Origin: Helicoverpa zea
Taxonomy: Eukaryota > Arthropoda > Insecta > Lepidoptera > Noctuidae
Assembly (NCBI RefSeq): GCF_022581195.2
Contig: NC_061454.1
Location: 7,006,001-7,070,000 of the forward strand
Direction of reading: 5' to 3'
Length of the DNA stretch: 64,000 bases
A program made the translations under genes and the position numbers. Numbering within the stretch: position 1 is the first letter of the stretch; each line of letters starts with the position of its first letter. Under the pieces are notes generated by a model. It was not told the origin of the DNA, ran no database searches, and saw only the letters and a list, made by a program, of their open reading frames with translations. Shown piece by piece: positions 44,721-55,950 of the stretch.

Positions 44721-45973
44721 TTCCTGACACGTCGCGATTGAACTGACGACGTAACTTTGCAATGGCGTTGCAGTTACGATAAAAATATTTTTGCTGGTTG
44801 TTTACCGTTTTAACAATTGAGGAGCATTAAAACAACATTATTATATCAATAATCAATGAATGTTATAATTCAGTCAGTTCAATCGCGACGTGTCAGGAAC
44901 GCATTCTCTGAATGGCCGAACTATAGTTGTGCGGCTTCTGTAATTGTTGCGCTTATAGTTTTTTAATTATTTCACAAAAACATTTCCTGCTGGCGTAACG
45001 TTACGCCAGCCAGACCTTTTTCTTTCTAATGGGAATATTTAAATAAATATTACCTATAAAATTAGTTGTCTAGATAAAGTAAATGTTGTACCATATTTTG
45101 TATTTGTTCTTTCTTCGGTTGCGAAGTTATTCGAGATTTTGCTGGGGTAACGTTTTTGGTTTTGTTAGATCTCTGAAATGGTTAAGCGGATTCTTATCAT
45201 ATTTTGTACATGACTTCCTAGGACTTAGTTTAAATTTGTTCGGCAATAATAAAACCGAAATAATGCATATCTTAAAGGTTATTTCATTAAATGAAAAAAC
45301 ATTTCAATTGGTCCCAGCACTCTCAATAAGAAGTCTAAAGACTTATTTTAAAGCTTGTAACTGCCTTTAAATGTATGTGAAGTTTCATTAGTATCCTGTA
45401 AGTATTTAACAAGTTATGATGATATTCAGTTATTCACGAGCACGGTCTTGATGCGTGCGGTGTTATTTGGCCACTGGATTGGATATATAAACTGAATGTT
45501 ATCTCAATAATTCGTTATATAGATCAGTTGTATGTCAGTAAAATTTCAGCTCAGTACATTGGATAATTAATGAGATAATAGGATTAAAGTCATTAGGAAG
45601 TGAATGACCGTGGTAACCCGACCAAGTTTAGGTGGTTACGAAAAAGCGAAAACGCAGAACTCCAGCAAGATCTCGAATAACTTCGCAACCGAAGAAAGAA
45701 CAAATACAAAATATGGTACAACATTTACTTTATCTAGACAACTATTTTTATAGGTAATATTTATTTATATATTCCCATTAGAAAGAAAAAGGTCTGGCTG
45801 GCGTAACGTTACGCCAGCAGGAAATGTTTTTGTGAAATAATTAAAAAAACTATAAGCGCAACAAATTTAAAAATGTGCGCAACAATTACAGAAGCCGCAC
45901 AACTAATTATCTATAAGATTCAAATGACCATTTTCGACAACATCTGGCCTGGGTAACGTAGACGAAGCGATTG
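44519..45973. mobile_element. Foldback element with about 310-bp arms
   Basis: The left arm (44519-45146, less duplication and MITE) and right arm (45661-45973) are inverted copies. Landmarks are ACGTTACCCAGGCCAGATGT, CTGGCGTAACGTTACGCCAG, TCTAGATAAAGTAAATGTTG and TTCTTTCTTCGGTTGCGAAG. The roughly 510-base loop (45147-45660) has no recognisable gene. The right arm has small differences, including an extra copy of TTGCGC..., so the arms have drifted. Confidence 0.8.
44697..44923. mobile_element. TA-flanked MITE, 227 bp, copy 2, with empty site in the partner arm
   Basis: Same length and ends as copy 1, inserted in the left foldback arm. The right arm, reversed, reads GATAATTAGTTGTGCGG without the insert, while the left reads GATAATTA, then the element, then TAGTTGTGCGG. 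This gives direct evidence for TA duplication and the exact boundaries. Confidence 0.93.
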
Positions 45974-46158
45974 TTTTACGTATGAATATTCTACCTAGGT
46001 AATGTCGTTTTGTTATAAGTACAGCAAATAGTACGAGATTTTTAATTACAAAAATATAGCTGTAAGTTTTTTGTTCACCTAATTAAGTTTTAAATAATCA
46101 TTTTCGTACTTGGAGGAAATTAAAGTGATAAATAAACATGTATATTTTTGCTGTTTAT

Positions 46159-49100
46159 TTAAATTAATCCAGAAAAGAAATCTGATGCATTCTTAAAACT
46201 ACTTGACGGTAAGTTATTGCTTAAGTCTCTTCTCTTATTTTGTTTTTGATTCACATCTATAATGGAATCAATAGATTCAAAGTAGGATATATTCCAAAAT
46301 TTTACGTCATTATCATGAGAACATGAAGCAACATATTGACCATCATGGCTAATATCAAGATGCTCCACGGGAAGTCTATGCTGCCCTACAACACCTAACT
46401 GACGTTGTGGAAACATATGTGCGGCCCTCAGCACGCCATCTTCACCTGATGTTACTACGATATTTTGTGTTATAGGAAGCATACACTGAATGGCGTGTTT
46501 TTGCCCAACATATTCGTCGCTGTGGAGTCCAAATTCTTTCCAATTAAAAAGATATAATTTTCCTGTTGATGAGGCAACAAGCAGCTTTGTATCTGATCGG
46601 AATAGTCCCAAGCAGGTCAACTCTGCATCATATTCTTCAGATGTTGTGTAAATTTTACTGAAACATTAAAATTTATTACATAGATATCTATGTACAATCA
46701 ATATATGTATATGTAGATTCTCGGAATTTTGTTGGTACCCACATATTACAATTCGCCTTATTTCTGATTTGATTGTTCATAGTAAACCGAAATTAAACAT
46801 AAAGACATACAAACCTTCCTTTCAGATCTATCGATGTAAGAACACCATCTCCACTTGCACAAACTAAATACTTCTGAGCATCATTTGTGATCATATCAGA
46901 AACAGTTTCTTCACCAATTTTTATACTGAACACTGGATCTGGTTTTCTTAAGTCCCATAATTTAACTGTTCCTTCATCATCACCTATTAAAATATAAATT
47001 TGGACATTTTAAAATGAAGACTTAATGAGCATATATAGGGCTGCCATCTCGAATTTCGCCAAACCCGGACAAAGATTAAAAAAAACCCGGACATTTGAGG
47101 TAAATTTTTTCCCCGAAAGGGTCCGAAAATAATATTTAAAAAAAGACCTTTAATTTCACACAATGTGTAATTCTAGCAATAAACACTTACAAAAAAAAAA
47201 TGATTTGTTTTTGTAATTGTGTTTACAAAAAAATATTATATCTGTGTCTAACGAGTTTCTATCTTTCGTCCATTGCTGATTAATTAATGAAAACATTCGC
47301 TCTACATTCGCATTATGAGCGGGCGGCGCGCATTATGCAGAAGAAATATTGCGCAATCCTACTTTTAATTCAGTGTACAGATGCGCATTCTTTGTTTTAA
47401 AGAAATTCAGCCAAAGCTGGTTAGCGCTCAATTTTTTCTCTTCGTCTGAAAGATTTAGGCTAAATTCTTTCAAATTGACGCACTCGTCAAATAATTTCGA
47501 GTCGTCTATATTAATGTTTCTTTCTTTCAGAAACAGAACAGTTTTTTCTACTTCAGACCGCGATGAATCATCTGAAATGTTTTCCAACATCATCCAATCG
47601 AAGTGGTTGAACTCGCGAGGGTGTGGCGAAGAAGGGCGGTCCGTTGTTATTTTATCGTGTTACTCTTACACCGAATGAAGTTAGCGTTTTGTATTATAAT
47701 GCCGATAAATACATTAATACAGTAAGGTGCTTTCTTACATTAAAATGTCGTACGTCCCCCGGACGGGGTCAAAACGAGGACAAATCCGGGGAAACCCGGA
47801 CGGATGGCAGCCCTAAGCATATACATATTTTAATCATATTACAAGTTGAAGCAACATACCAGTTACAATTTTATCTCTATCTAGATTCAAAAGTCTGTAA
47901 ACTGGTTCGTCATGTGCATTTTCGTAACATCTTTTCAGTTTTCCGGATTCAACGTCGGTAACCATAATTGCTTTATCCTGCAAAACATTTTTTTTCGTGA
48001 GTTAATCTGTAGGTACTTCTGACTTCTATAATAATAAAAGGGGAGGTGATTGTGTTTTCCCAGCTTTACTATCGTTCAGGGGCATCGTATCATTCTGCTA
48101 ATTTTACTTAAGCGACATACGATTCACATCCGACTGAGATCCATTCACGACTCAATTTCGATTGAAGCAAATGTGGCATGTGCCGCAATTTTTTTAAATA
48201 AATATGTTTATCCTTTTCTGCAATTCAATAATGAATCATCATCATCCTCCGAGCCTTTTCCCAACTATGTTGGGGTCAGCTTCCAGTCTAACCAGATTCA
48301 TCTGAGTACCAGTGCTTTACAAGAAGCGACTGCCTATCTGACCTCCTCAACTCAGTTTCCCGGGCAACCCGATACCACTTGGTTAGACTGGTGTCAGACT
48401 TACTGGCTTCTGACTACCCGTAACGACTGTCAAGGATGTTCAATGACAGCCAGGACTTACAGTTTAACGTGCCATCCGAAACACAGTCATAGGTGTCTAA
48501 TATATACTTAGAAAGTACATACAAACTTAGAAAAGTTGCATTGGTACTTGCCTGACCTGGAATCGAACTCTCGCCCTCATACTTGAGAGGTTGGTTCTTT
48601 ACCCACTAGGCCACTACGACTTCCCCTATAGGGAATCAATAATGAATCATATTGTCTGCTAATTGCAATATGATTCTAGAGCAAACTACCGTATAGACCA
48701 AATCGACTGCAAGCAAGCAATACCTCCTATCTGACTCCGGGTGGATTTTAAAGGGGAACAATAAAACTTAATAAAATCCTTATTCCGAGGAAGGTATAAT
48801 GAGATACTGAAAATCCAAGTTTTCTTTTTCTAAGCATAGTATTGATTAATAAAGTTTTTTGTTTTTATTTTGAATCTAAAGGTAGTTTATGGTAGATACA
48901 AGTTTTTTGGTTTTTTGAAACAAAAATGTCAGATAGGAGGTATTGCTTGCTTGCAGTCGAAATGGCAGACCAATCGCAAATCAATGAAATGTCATTGGAA
49001 TACGATTGGTTTTATATTAAGCTGTATACAGAAAGAAAGCTGGAAACTTATAAGCGCTTATCGGCGCTTGACAGACTCAGTTCTACAAAAGTGAGTAAAT

Positions 49101-50200
49101 ATGCTCAGATAACTGGTTACACAACAGTACTTACTTTGGCAGTTGAGAATAAGGTGGTCCCTTCATCATCAAATTCTATATCTCTGCAGGCTTTCAAGTG
49201 CAATTCTAATGTATTTATTAGTTTTGTTTCATCATTGCTATATTCATATAATAATACATCTCCAACAATGTTAGCAATTGCTATAACATTTTTTGAAGGA
49301 TGTAGTGATATATCTACAATAAAATCTTCACATATAATTGTTGGAGGATGATCACGTTGTTTATTTTTTTCAGCTTTTATAGCCCTAACCACATCATCTT
49401 CATCACTCTCATCTTCTTCTTCTTGTCTATTATTGTCACTAGCTTCGTCTTCACTCATATCATTTTCACCAGGGTCTGAAAAAAACATTTATTATCAGAG
49501 AATTGATGATTTTACTCAGTTCCTTTAGTACTTTTGTTAACATCAGATATGAGGCATGAGCTCAAGAACGCACAAAAAACACAAAGTTTTTCAATACAAA
49601 TAACTACCTAATTATTTCATACCAAATGAGAAAAAAGGGCCCCTAAGACATAACTGTCTGTCTGTTCTGTAACCAATCTGAATCTCATGAACAGTGATAG
49701 ACAGACAGTATAAATTTTCACAAATTATATTATTGTTACCACTGTAAAAACAAACACTTTCTTTAGTTGATAAGAAATGTATACATAGACACCTACTATA
49801 AATATGGTGTCTATCAAGAGAAAAGGTGCATTTTGGATGCTAGCTGCCACACTTTCAGTAACATGGATATAAAAACAGACATTTTAAATGAGGCAGGTTG
49901 AAGGTTAAGAAATGCTCTGTGAATGGATTTTCTTAACTCCACCCGTAAGGGGTTATTTAAAGAGACTTAGAATTTAGGTAGGTTTCATGAAGAGAATGAA
50001 AATGCTGTAAGAATGGAATTTTACATTATACAAAAATTATGAAAGATAACATAACCTTAAAATTGCAGTAAGCATGTAATGAAACACAATTTATAAAATT
50101 TGGACTTACCATTATCGGATAACACATCTTCGCTTGTGTAGTTAGAGGAACTGTCCTCATCTGAGGAGTTCTTGTCGAAGTCCTTGAAATTTTTCGTCAT
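46159..50200 (-). CDS. WDR55: WDR55-like WD40 protein, five exons (405 aa)
   Basis: Exons (minus strand) are 50200-50110, 49475-49135, 47977-47860, 46983-46815 and 46657-46159, all with GT-AG sites and consistent phase. Residues 1 to about 70 are a Ser/Asp/Glu-rich acidic leader (DEDSSSNYTSEDVLSDN, NNRQEEEDESDEDDVV). WD40 blades follow, including DISLHPSKNVIAIANIVGDV, GDDEGTVKLWDLRKPD, VTSGEDGVLRAAHMFPQR and VASCSHDNDVKFWNISYF. The short C-terminal tail ends FFSGLI. Length and the acidic leader fit WDR55, a nucleolar protein involved in rRNA processing in vertebrates. That role is family knowledge, not shown here. An orthologue of the Drosophila WD repeat-containing protein 55 homolog is the most likely identity. 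Three of its introns contain transposons. It converges on POFUT1 and is divergent from timeless. Confidence 0.9.
47036..47815 (-). mobile_element. hAT element with transposase C-terminal remnant, WDR55 intron
   Basis: Inverted ends are TAGGGCTGCCATC and GATGGCAGCCCTA, with 8-bp duplications AGCATATA at 47028-47035 and 47816-47823. On the minus strand a frame (47593-47333) encodes a helical transposase-like stretch, including LSANQLWLNFFKTKNAHLY. After a small gap or frame change comes HNANVERMFSLINQQWTKDR then NSLDTD (about 47310-47230), the conserved hAT C-terminal dimerisation motif. The catalytic region is missing. Confidence 0.85.
48240..48635 (-). mobile_element. tRNA-derived SINE
   Basis: On the minus strand the 5' end has tRNA-like promoter boxes: GTGGCCTAGTGGGTAAAGAA (A box) and GTTCGATTCCAGG (B box, at about 48556-48568). 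The 3' end has GAAAAGGCTCGGAGGATGAT and an ATG-repeat tail. The host bases TCAATAATGAATCAT are duplicated on both sides (48225-48239 and 48636-48650), so boundaries are exact. Confidence 0.88.
48703..48960. mobile_element. 258-bp element with perfect 33-bp terminal inverted repeats
   Basis: TCGACTGCAAGCAAGCAATA...CTCCTATCTGAC at the left pairs exactly with the right end. It interrupts the MITE sequence between AGACCAAA and AATGGCAGACC. The target duplication is at most two A residues and is not certain. No coding content, and the family is not recognised. Confidence 0.75.
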
Positions 50201-50725
50201 TTTTACAGTAAATCAATTCTTACCATAACAACATACCTACGTATATATTTTTATATTTTCAAAGTGAGATGGATGACAGATGGTATGATGGACGATAATG
50301 ACCAGGGGGAGGACACTCCGTACATTTTGACAGCTAAGTAAACGAAGAGTCGCCACCTTTTATTTGGCCCGGAAACTATTTACTATCTAAAAGATACCTT
50401 AAATTACCAACAGATGGCACTACACTATAATCGATTTTGTTTGTTAATATAAAATTATTTATGCAATATTAATTAGAGAAAAGTATGAGGAAAATATTAG
50501 ACACTTTAAAAAAAGATATAATAGGCGAATAAATTAAATACGGTTTAAAAAAGCACAAATATCAAATTTCATCTAAAAAGACCTGGTGTCAGTATTCCAA
50601 GTAACTTAACAAAACCGATCATAATAATATCAATATGGCGGTTTTTTGCATTCCGCATACACGCGTAAATAAAAAGTAATATATAATAATTATTTGTTTT
50701 CCTTCGACCTTTTACTATATTAACG
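50201..50725. promoter_or_regulatory. Upstream region of WDR55
   Basis: Short AT-rich flank. No TATA box is clear. It ends at a long hairpin (50726-50821). Confidence 0.35.
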
Positions 50726-50821
50726 ATGACATTTTCTATTAGGGTAAGTAGCACCATATAACTATAACATTGGTTATCGTTATAGTTACATGGTGCTACT
50801 TACCCTAATAGAAAATGTCAT
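50726..50821. repeat. 96-bp hairpin with 43-bp stem
   Basis: ATGACATTTTCTATTAGGGT...AGTAGCACCAT pairs with its inverted copy with about one mismatch around a loop of about 10 bases. It is probably a tiny foldback MITE. A small-RNA precursor is possible but unsupported. Confidence 0.85.
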
Positions 50822-51046
50822 GAATACCTATGATGCATAATTATAATATTTTTATAGCTATAGCTATGTAGGTAGTTCGGGGCCAATTTAGAGAAAGATG
50901 GCGCATTGTCAAATTGGGTTGCAAGAATAACACGTGAGTGGGCTCTCTTTTCCCTATATATTACTTTACTCTTTGATAATGACATAAGAATCGCCAATGG
51001 GGTGGGAGAGCACCATAGAGCAATGCAGATTATGCAGAAACCGTAA

Positions 51047-51566
51047 CGCCGGCTCCACACGTTGGCCCCAACGCTCGTTCCAACGCTATTCGTCCAACGT
51101 GTGGATCTAGAAAATGGCATTGGTCCCAACGTTGAGGCGAGCGTTGGTAGTTGGCCGTCTCGTGTCGGTTTTATCAAAGGAATCTGCGCGCCAACGTTGG
51201 CGATCTGTCCACACGTTGGCGCTTTGCTCAGTTCTGCTACAACACGCAGCGAGTGCGTACGTCGAGTAAAAATGGCTTCACTCATCCAGCAAATCGCCAC
51301 CGGCATGGACAAATGAAAAAATTAAATACAATTTATCGAACTATATCAAGCACACCCCATAATATGGGACGCAACTCGAAAGGATCATAAAATATTTTTT
51401 TTTATAATCATTCCGAGTTTCTCAAAGCAGTTTCGATTTCTGTATCGGACATCTTCACATTGGCCCTGACGGGACAGAACTAGTTTATTGGCCAACGTGT
51501 GTACGCCTCACCGAGTTTGTGGTCCAACGTTGGAACGAGCGTTGGTACCAATGTGTGGAGCCGGCC
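51047..51566 (+). mobile_element. Harbinger-like MITE with MADF remnant
   Basis: Inverted ends are CGCCGGCTCCACACGTTGG and the reverse of GGCCGGCTCCACACATTGG, flanked by TAA at 51044-51046 and 51567-51569. A 3-bp TAA duplication is typical of PIF/Harbinger. Internally an ATG at about 51272 starts MASLIQQIATGMDK. Shortly after, in another frame, FIELYQAHPIIWDATRKDHK resembles the start of a MADF domain, as found in the accessory protein of Harbinger elements. Confidence 0.75.
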
Positions 51567-51569
51567 TAA

Positions 51570-54500
51570 AAATAACAATGTTGGTATGATCTTCCAGCAA
51601 GTAATAGTATTCTGACTAGCAATTTTGCAATAACATCTTTTTTAACGTAATTATTATTATTATCGATCTCAGTGGCGTGCACTTGGAGAGGCCTATGTCC
51701 AGCAGTGGACTTCTATAGGCTGATGATGATGATGATGATGATTGTTATGATATGCCCGCCTTGATACGCAATGTCCCATCAGTAGTACACGGCCTAGGGC
51801 CTATTAGGCTGAACTGCGAGATGACATGAAATACCTAAAAAAAAAAAACTATTTTGGAGTTTGACATTAGCGAGCGGTTGTCATATGGTTGTCATTTAAA
51901 CTTATTTGTCAAAAAATATTAATCTGTTGCTTGTTCTCGTTTTGTTAAAATAAAAAGTTTATCGTCCGCAGTACACAATTGGAAATCATAATATTTTCAT
52001 GGGATGAAGTTAATAATTCAAAAGTTGAAAACTTCAAAAGGTAAGAAGTGGCTTTCTTTTCACTCTGTATTCACCTTTGTATTCACGAAAAAATTTGAAT
52101 GATCTTTTTTTCAGGTAGGGTATGTTTGTGTAAAGTAGAAACTCTGCATTTACAACTTGAATACAAATTGGCTAAACGTTTAACAACACAGCACCTAAGA
52201 ATACCCACTGACCTAGCTATTGCACCCAGTTTTTGAGGGAACTACTTTCCGCACCCAGATAAAAAGTAGCTTTTGTCCTCTTATTACTTTTATATCATGT
52301 ATGTGTCGTAACTAAACGCATTCAATTAAATACATTAACATACTGCTTAATATATGTTGATTGGTAACAAGAAAAAATGAATTTTTAAACCAAATTAAAT
52401 AGAATAAAAATGTGCGAGAATTAGGACACATTTAAGAGTCAGTCATTACAAACAATGGAAATTCCCCCTTTAAAACTGGCAGCTGTCAACTGGTCAAAAC
52501 ATTTGATACTCCTAACTTTATCTCAGGTTTACACATGATGTTGTAAATTATAAAAATGAAAAATTAACCCTCTGGCTAAACCACTGAATGGATTAGGATT
52601 ATTTTTTACAATTCGCCATAGAATATCATAAAGTATATGTGATTAGGTAAGACTCAACCGATATATTGTAGCAGATTGTCAAGGAAGATTTAGTCTGACA
52701 ACACGTTAGGAAATAAGACAAGGATATATATTTAAAATATCAATAAAGCAGATGTTTCAAATCTGGTGGATTATATGTAGGTACAGTACCTCGAAAAGTT
52801 CAGAAAAATCTAATCAATTCAGGAAAAATACAGATAAATTGCTTAAATGCGTATTTTTCTTATACTATAGTAGTGGAGGTAGTTTGTTTGGTATTCATCC
52901 TACCGCTATGATGGTTTTTTGTTTTGTGTTGCAATCTCGAGATTTTATTTTGAACTTTAAGTCAAACAAAGCCAGATGAAATTAAGTGTGGGTCGGGGCT
53001 CCATACATTTTGAAAAATTTCCTTTAACATACAACTACCGTGGTAATTAACAGAAATGATTGGATTATTAACACTGGACAATAAACGGAATGGCACTTAG
53101 TTAAAGACAACAATCTTACATAATGAAAATCTGAATTTAAAAATAACAAACTCAAAAAATGTATGCAAATACAATAATAATAGTAACTTAATCAAGTATG
53201 TAATCATTTTAAGTAGAATATTGTTTAAAAAGACCTATCAAGATATAGGTGTTACTGTAAAAGCTCGAACTATGGTAAATCGTTCGATTTTCCAGTAAAA
53301 CCTAAGATTTACCGATAATAAATGGTAAATGACCATAAAAGTTTGTACCATAAATCTTTTACCATTGTTTACTTGGTAAATCATTAGGATTTACATAAAA
53401 GAAACAGGTAATGTCGAAAAAAAATATGTTATAACTAGTTTAAAGAAGCAATTTGTTAAATATCAAATTATAATAAAAACTAGACGAAATTACTTTAAAT
53501 ATCCAATGTAAGCATTTAACATGTTAAAAAAATACTTGGCCCTAGTTTTATTAATACAATTTCTTGTTTCTTGTTTCTGTGATTTTAAGAAAACTACACA
53601 GCTTTAATAAGTAATAGTACCTTTCTGTCACATCAAAACATTTTTGAAAAACTATGAATACTTATTTGTCACCTGCACTACACTTTATGGTCTATCTAAG
53701 GTACTGATGGTTGATGGTAATGTTAAGAGTTTCAGTAATCTATATTAATATGATAAAGCTGAAGAGTTTGTTTGTTTGAACACGCTAATCTCAGGAACTA
53801 CTGGTCCGATTTGAAAATTTCTTTCAGTTTCAGATAGCCCATTTATCGAGGAAGGCTATAGGCTACTTTTTATCCCGGTACGGGAAGTAGTTCCCACGGG
53901 ATGCGGGTGAAACAGCTGGCAGAAGCTAGTGGTGACATAAAACCGACGATTACCCCTGTATACAATATAGAAATGTACCCAAGTATGATTCCCGGTTATG
54001 GAACTATGGAAGAAAACGACTTGAGCTATTATGAATGTTAGAAGATTAGGATATGGGTAACTATGGAGAGTATGGCACAACCTGCCAATGACAATGTATT
54101 GAATGGATGTAAATCAGTCAGTTTCTTTTTCTAAACGAAACAAAGCTAAACTACTTTTGAATTTATTAGTTTATAGCGACTTTTTGTGTCGTTAGTTACT
54201 TTTGGAGCTGACTGTACTTGTGAGTAAAAATGTAGACAAAAAACAATACATTAATAGCAAATACTTAATCTATTGAATCATTATTTTAAGCATTAGATTA
54301 TTTATTTGTAAAAATATCAAGATCATTATTTAAGTAGAGTCGAGGTGCCATTTGTATGATGTGACCCAAATAGACCGCACGCCAAGAGTTACCGTCAATT
54401 GACCATTAAGTAGGTACTTGAAAATCCTTGCATTCTACGTTGAAATTTTGAAATAACTGTGGTCGGTGCGTGCCGAGAGATAGATTTCTTTTTTAACTCA

Positions 54501-54700
54501 CGAAAAGTTTCAAGCATGTCTAAATACAGTAAACGTTAGCCTTTTTTTAATGAAACTTTTTCCTTGTAAAGTCGTATAAAGCAACATTGCCATTCATCGC
54601 TTGCCGTATCGTTAGGCATAAAAGTAGACGGACGTCACCACCCAGAGGTAGGGGAGTGGGAGTAGTACGTAGGTAGCACCGGCACGGTGAGTTCACGATA
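51570..54700. other. Long non-coding region between WDR55 and the timeless promoter
   Basis: No gene recognised. It contains a SINE-like fragment with a TGATGA tail (51665-51741), the retroelement fragment 53755-53935 (minus), and a block of inverted and direct TTTACCAT / ATGGTAAAT words at 53270-53400. A sequence ending TTCAAAAG|GTAAGAAG near 52040 could be a leader-exon donor but is not compelling. Confidence 0.4.
53755..53935 (-). repeat. LINE/SINE 3' fragment
   Basis: Inverted relative to 36118-36325: CTACTTTTTATCCCGGTACG, GGGAAGTAGTTCCCACGGGA and GTTTGTTTGAACACGCTAAT are all present. Confidence 0.6.
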
Positions 54701-54712
54701 CTCTTTGACAAG

Positions 54713-54785
54713 CACGTGCAGTGTACACGCGACCGCGTGAGCGTGACCTACTGTGCGCGTAGGATAACGTTGTTTTGCTCACGTG
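54713..54785 (+). promoter_or_regulatory. Pair of CACGTG E-boxes, probable timeless promoter
   Basis: CACGTG occurs at 54713-54718 and 54780-54785, 67 bases apart start to start, in a GC-rich island (CACGCGACCGCGTGAGCGTG). CLOCK:CYCLE activates timeless through CACGTG E-boxes in insects. The sites lie about 1.7 kb upstream of the first coding exon, which begins at a splice acceptor, so a leader exon should lie just downstream of them. Occupancy by CLOCK:CYCLE is inferred. Confidence 0.65.
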
Positions 54786-55950
54786 GGATATAATTCGGAT
54801 GTTTCCCTGTTCAATGCGTAATTGCGAGTTTTAGTGTATCTCTCCGATTTCATGTTTTTTAATTAGTGTCTCTTGTATGTTGTGCATGCAGTGGAAAATA
54901 AGTCAAAAGTTAAACAATATAGTCGATGAATTCACAGTAACGTTTGTTTAGGGTCGTTGCGATAGTATTTTATTTTTAGTGTGTGTGTGTGCGTGTATAA
55001 GTGCATACTGGGAGTTGATATATAACTACTATTTTTTTCACCCATGAAGAGTAAGTTCTGGTCTTGAATAAAACTATGTATTTATATAGTAAGTAAATAA
55101 CAAAGCAATCATCAGACAATATAAAGAAGCATTTTAGTCTGATTTTATTTTTATTTTGATCAGGCTTTGATCTGGGGCTCAATTCCGCTAATTTTAATTA
55201 AATGACATATGGTTGGTATCCAACTGAGATTCAATGACGACTCGACTCAATTACGAATGAATGGCAAGGGATTCTCAGTTGGAGGGTTGTAGGTGTTGTT
55301 CAGATTCAGAAGATTAAACGGTTTTATCCTTTTCTGAGATTCAATAATGAATTATATCGTATGCTATATTATATTACGTATAATTGATTTACGATTGCAA
55401 TACGATTGTATAGTAGACTACCCTATAGACTCTAGCTAGATAGACCATACCAACCTCTTTTCGTTTCGTTTGTTTCGGAGCCTTTAGGGTGCAAACAACG
55501 AATGTTTCCTCTTTATTATATTATTACAGATTAGTACTTATAATAATATGCAGATAAAAAATCATTTTATTTGAAATCGGGAACATGATCCGAGCTCTCG
55601 GTCAGCGGTCACAGCGCCACACTCCATAGAGAGGAACCTCCTGACGATGCGTACCGTATCTAGATGTATAACTTTCTGCATCAAAACGCTTGATTCATCC
55701 AGGGTCAGGATTATTTATGACCCTCAAAATACGGTTTCGCTTCCTGTAAAGTTGACTTTTTGGAAATAAAATTATTTAATTGCTCTTATCCTTTGATAGG
55801 TACCTAAACGAAACAAGAACCTTCGCATGTGATTTTTTTTAATAAGTCTGGGGATAAAACACCAGACACTGTAATAGAATGCGTAAATAGTTTATAAGTA
55901 TGTTTGAACATTTAATTTTTTGTGAGGTATAATTTATATAAATTGTTTAA
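54786..55950. other. Probable timeless leader exon and first intron
   Basis: The transcription start is probably in 54800-54970. I could not choose a leader-exon donor. A worn GGCCCGATTCT-family MITE piece lies at about 55175-55450 (GGGGCTCAATTCCGCTAATT). No coding content is seen. Confidence 0.4.

Larger units (their letters stand above)
48090..49020. mobile_element. GGCCCGATTCT-family MITE split by two later insertions
   Basis: Pieces matching copies at 6684 and 10680 lie at about 48085-48239, 48636-48702 and 48961-49015. A SINE (48240-48635) and a small TIR element (48703-48960) separate them. All are in the second WDR55 intron. Confidence 0.75.

Noticed and set aside
45083..45370. 95-codon frame in the foldback arm and loop
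   Set aside because: Hydrophobic low-complexity translation of AT-rich sequence; half lies in an inverted-repeat arm.
48541..48625. tRNA gene-like sequence
   Set aside because: The A and B boxes belong to the head of a SINE with a target duplication; the full cloverleaf does not form.
50931..50936. Additional CACGTG near WDR55
   Set aside because: A single site far from timeless with no partner; a 6-mer is expected by chance several times in 64 kb.
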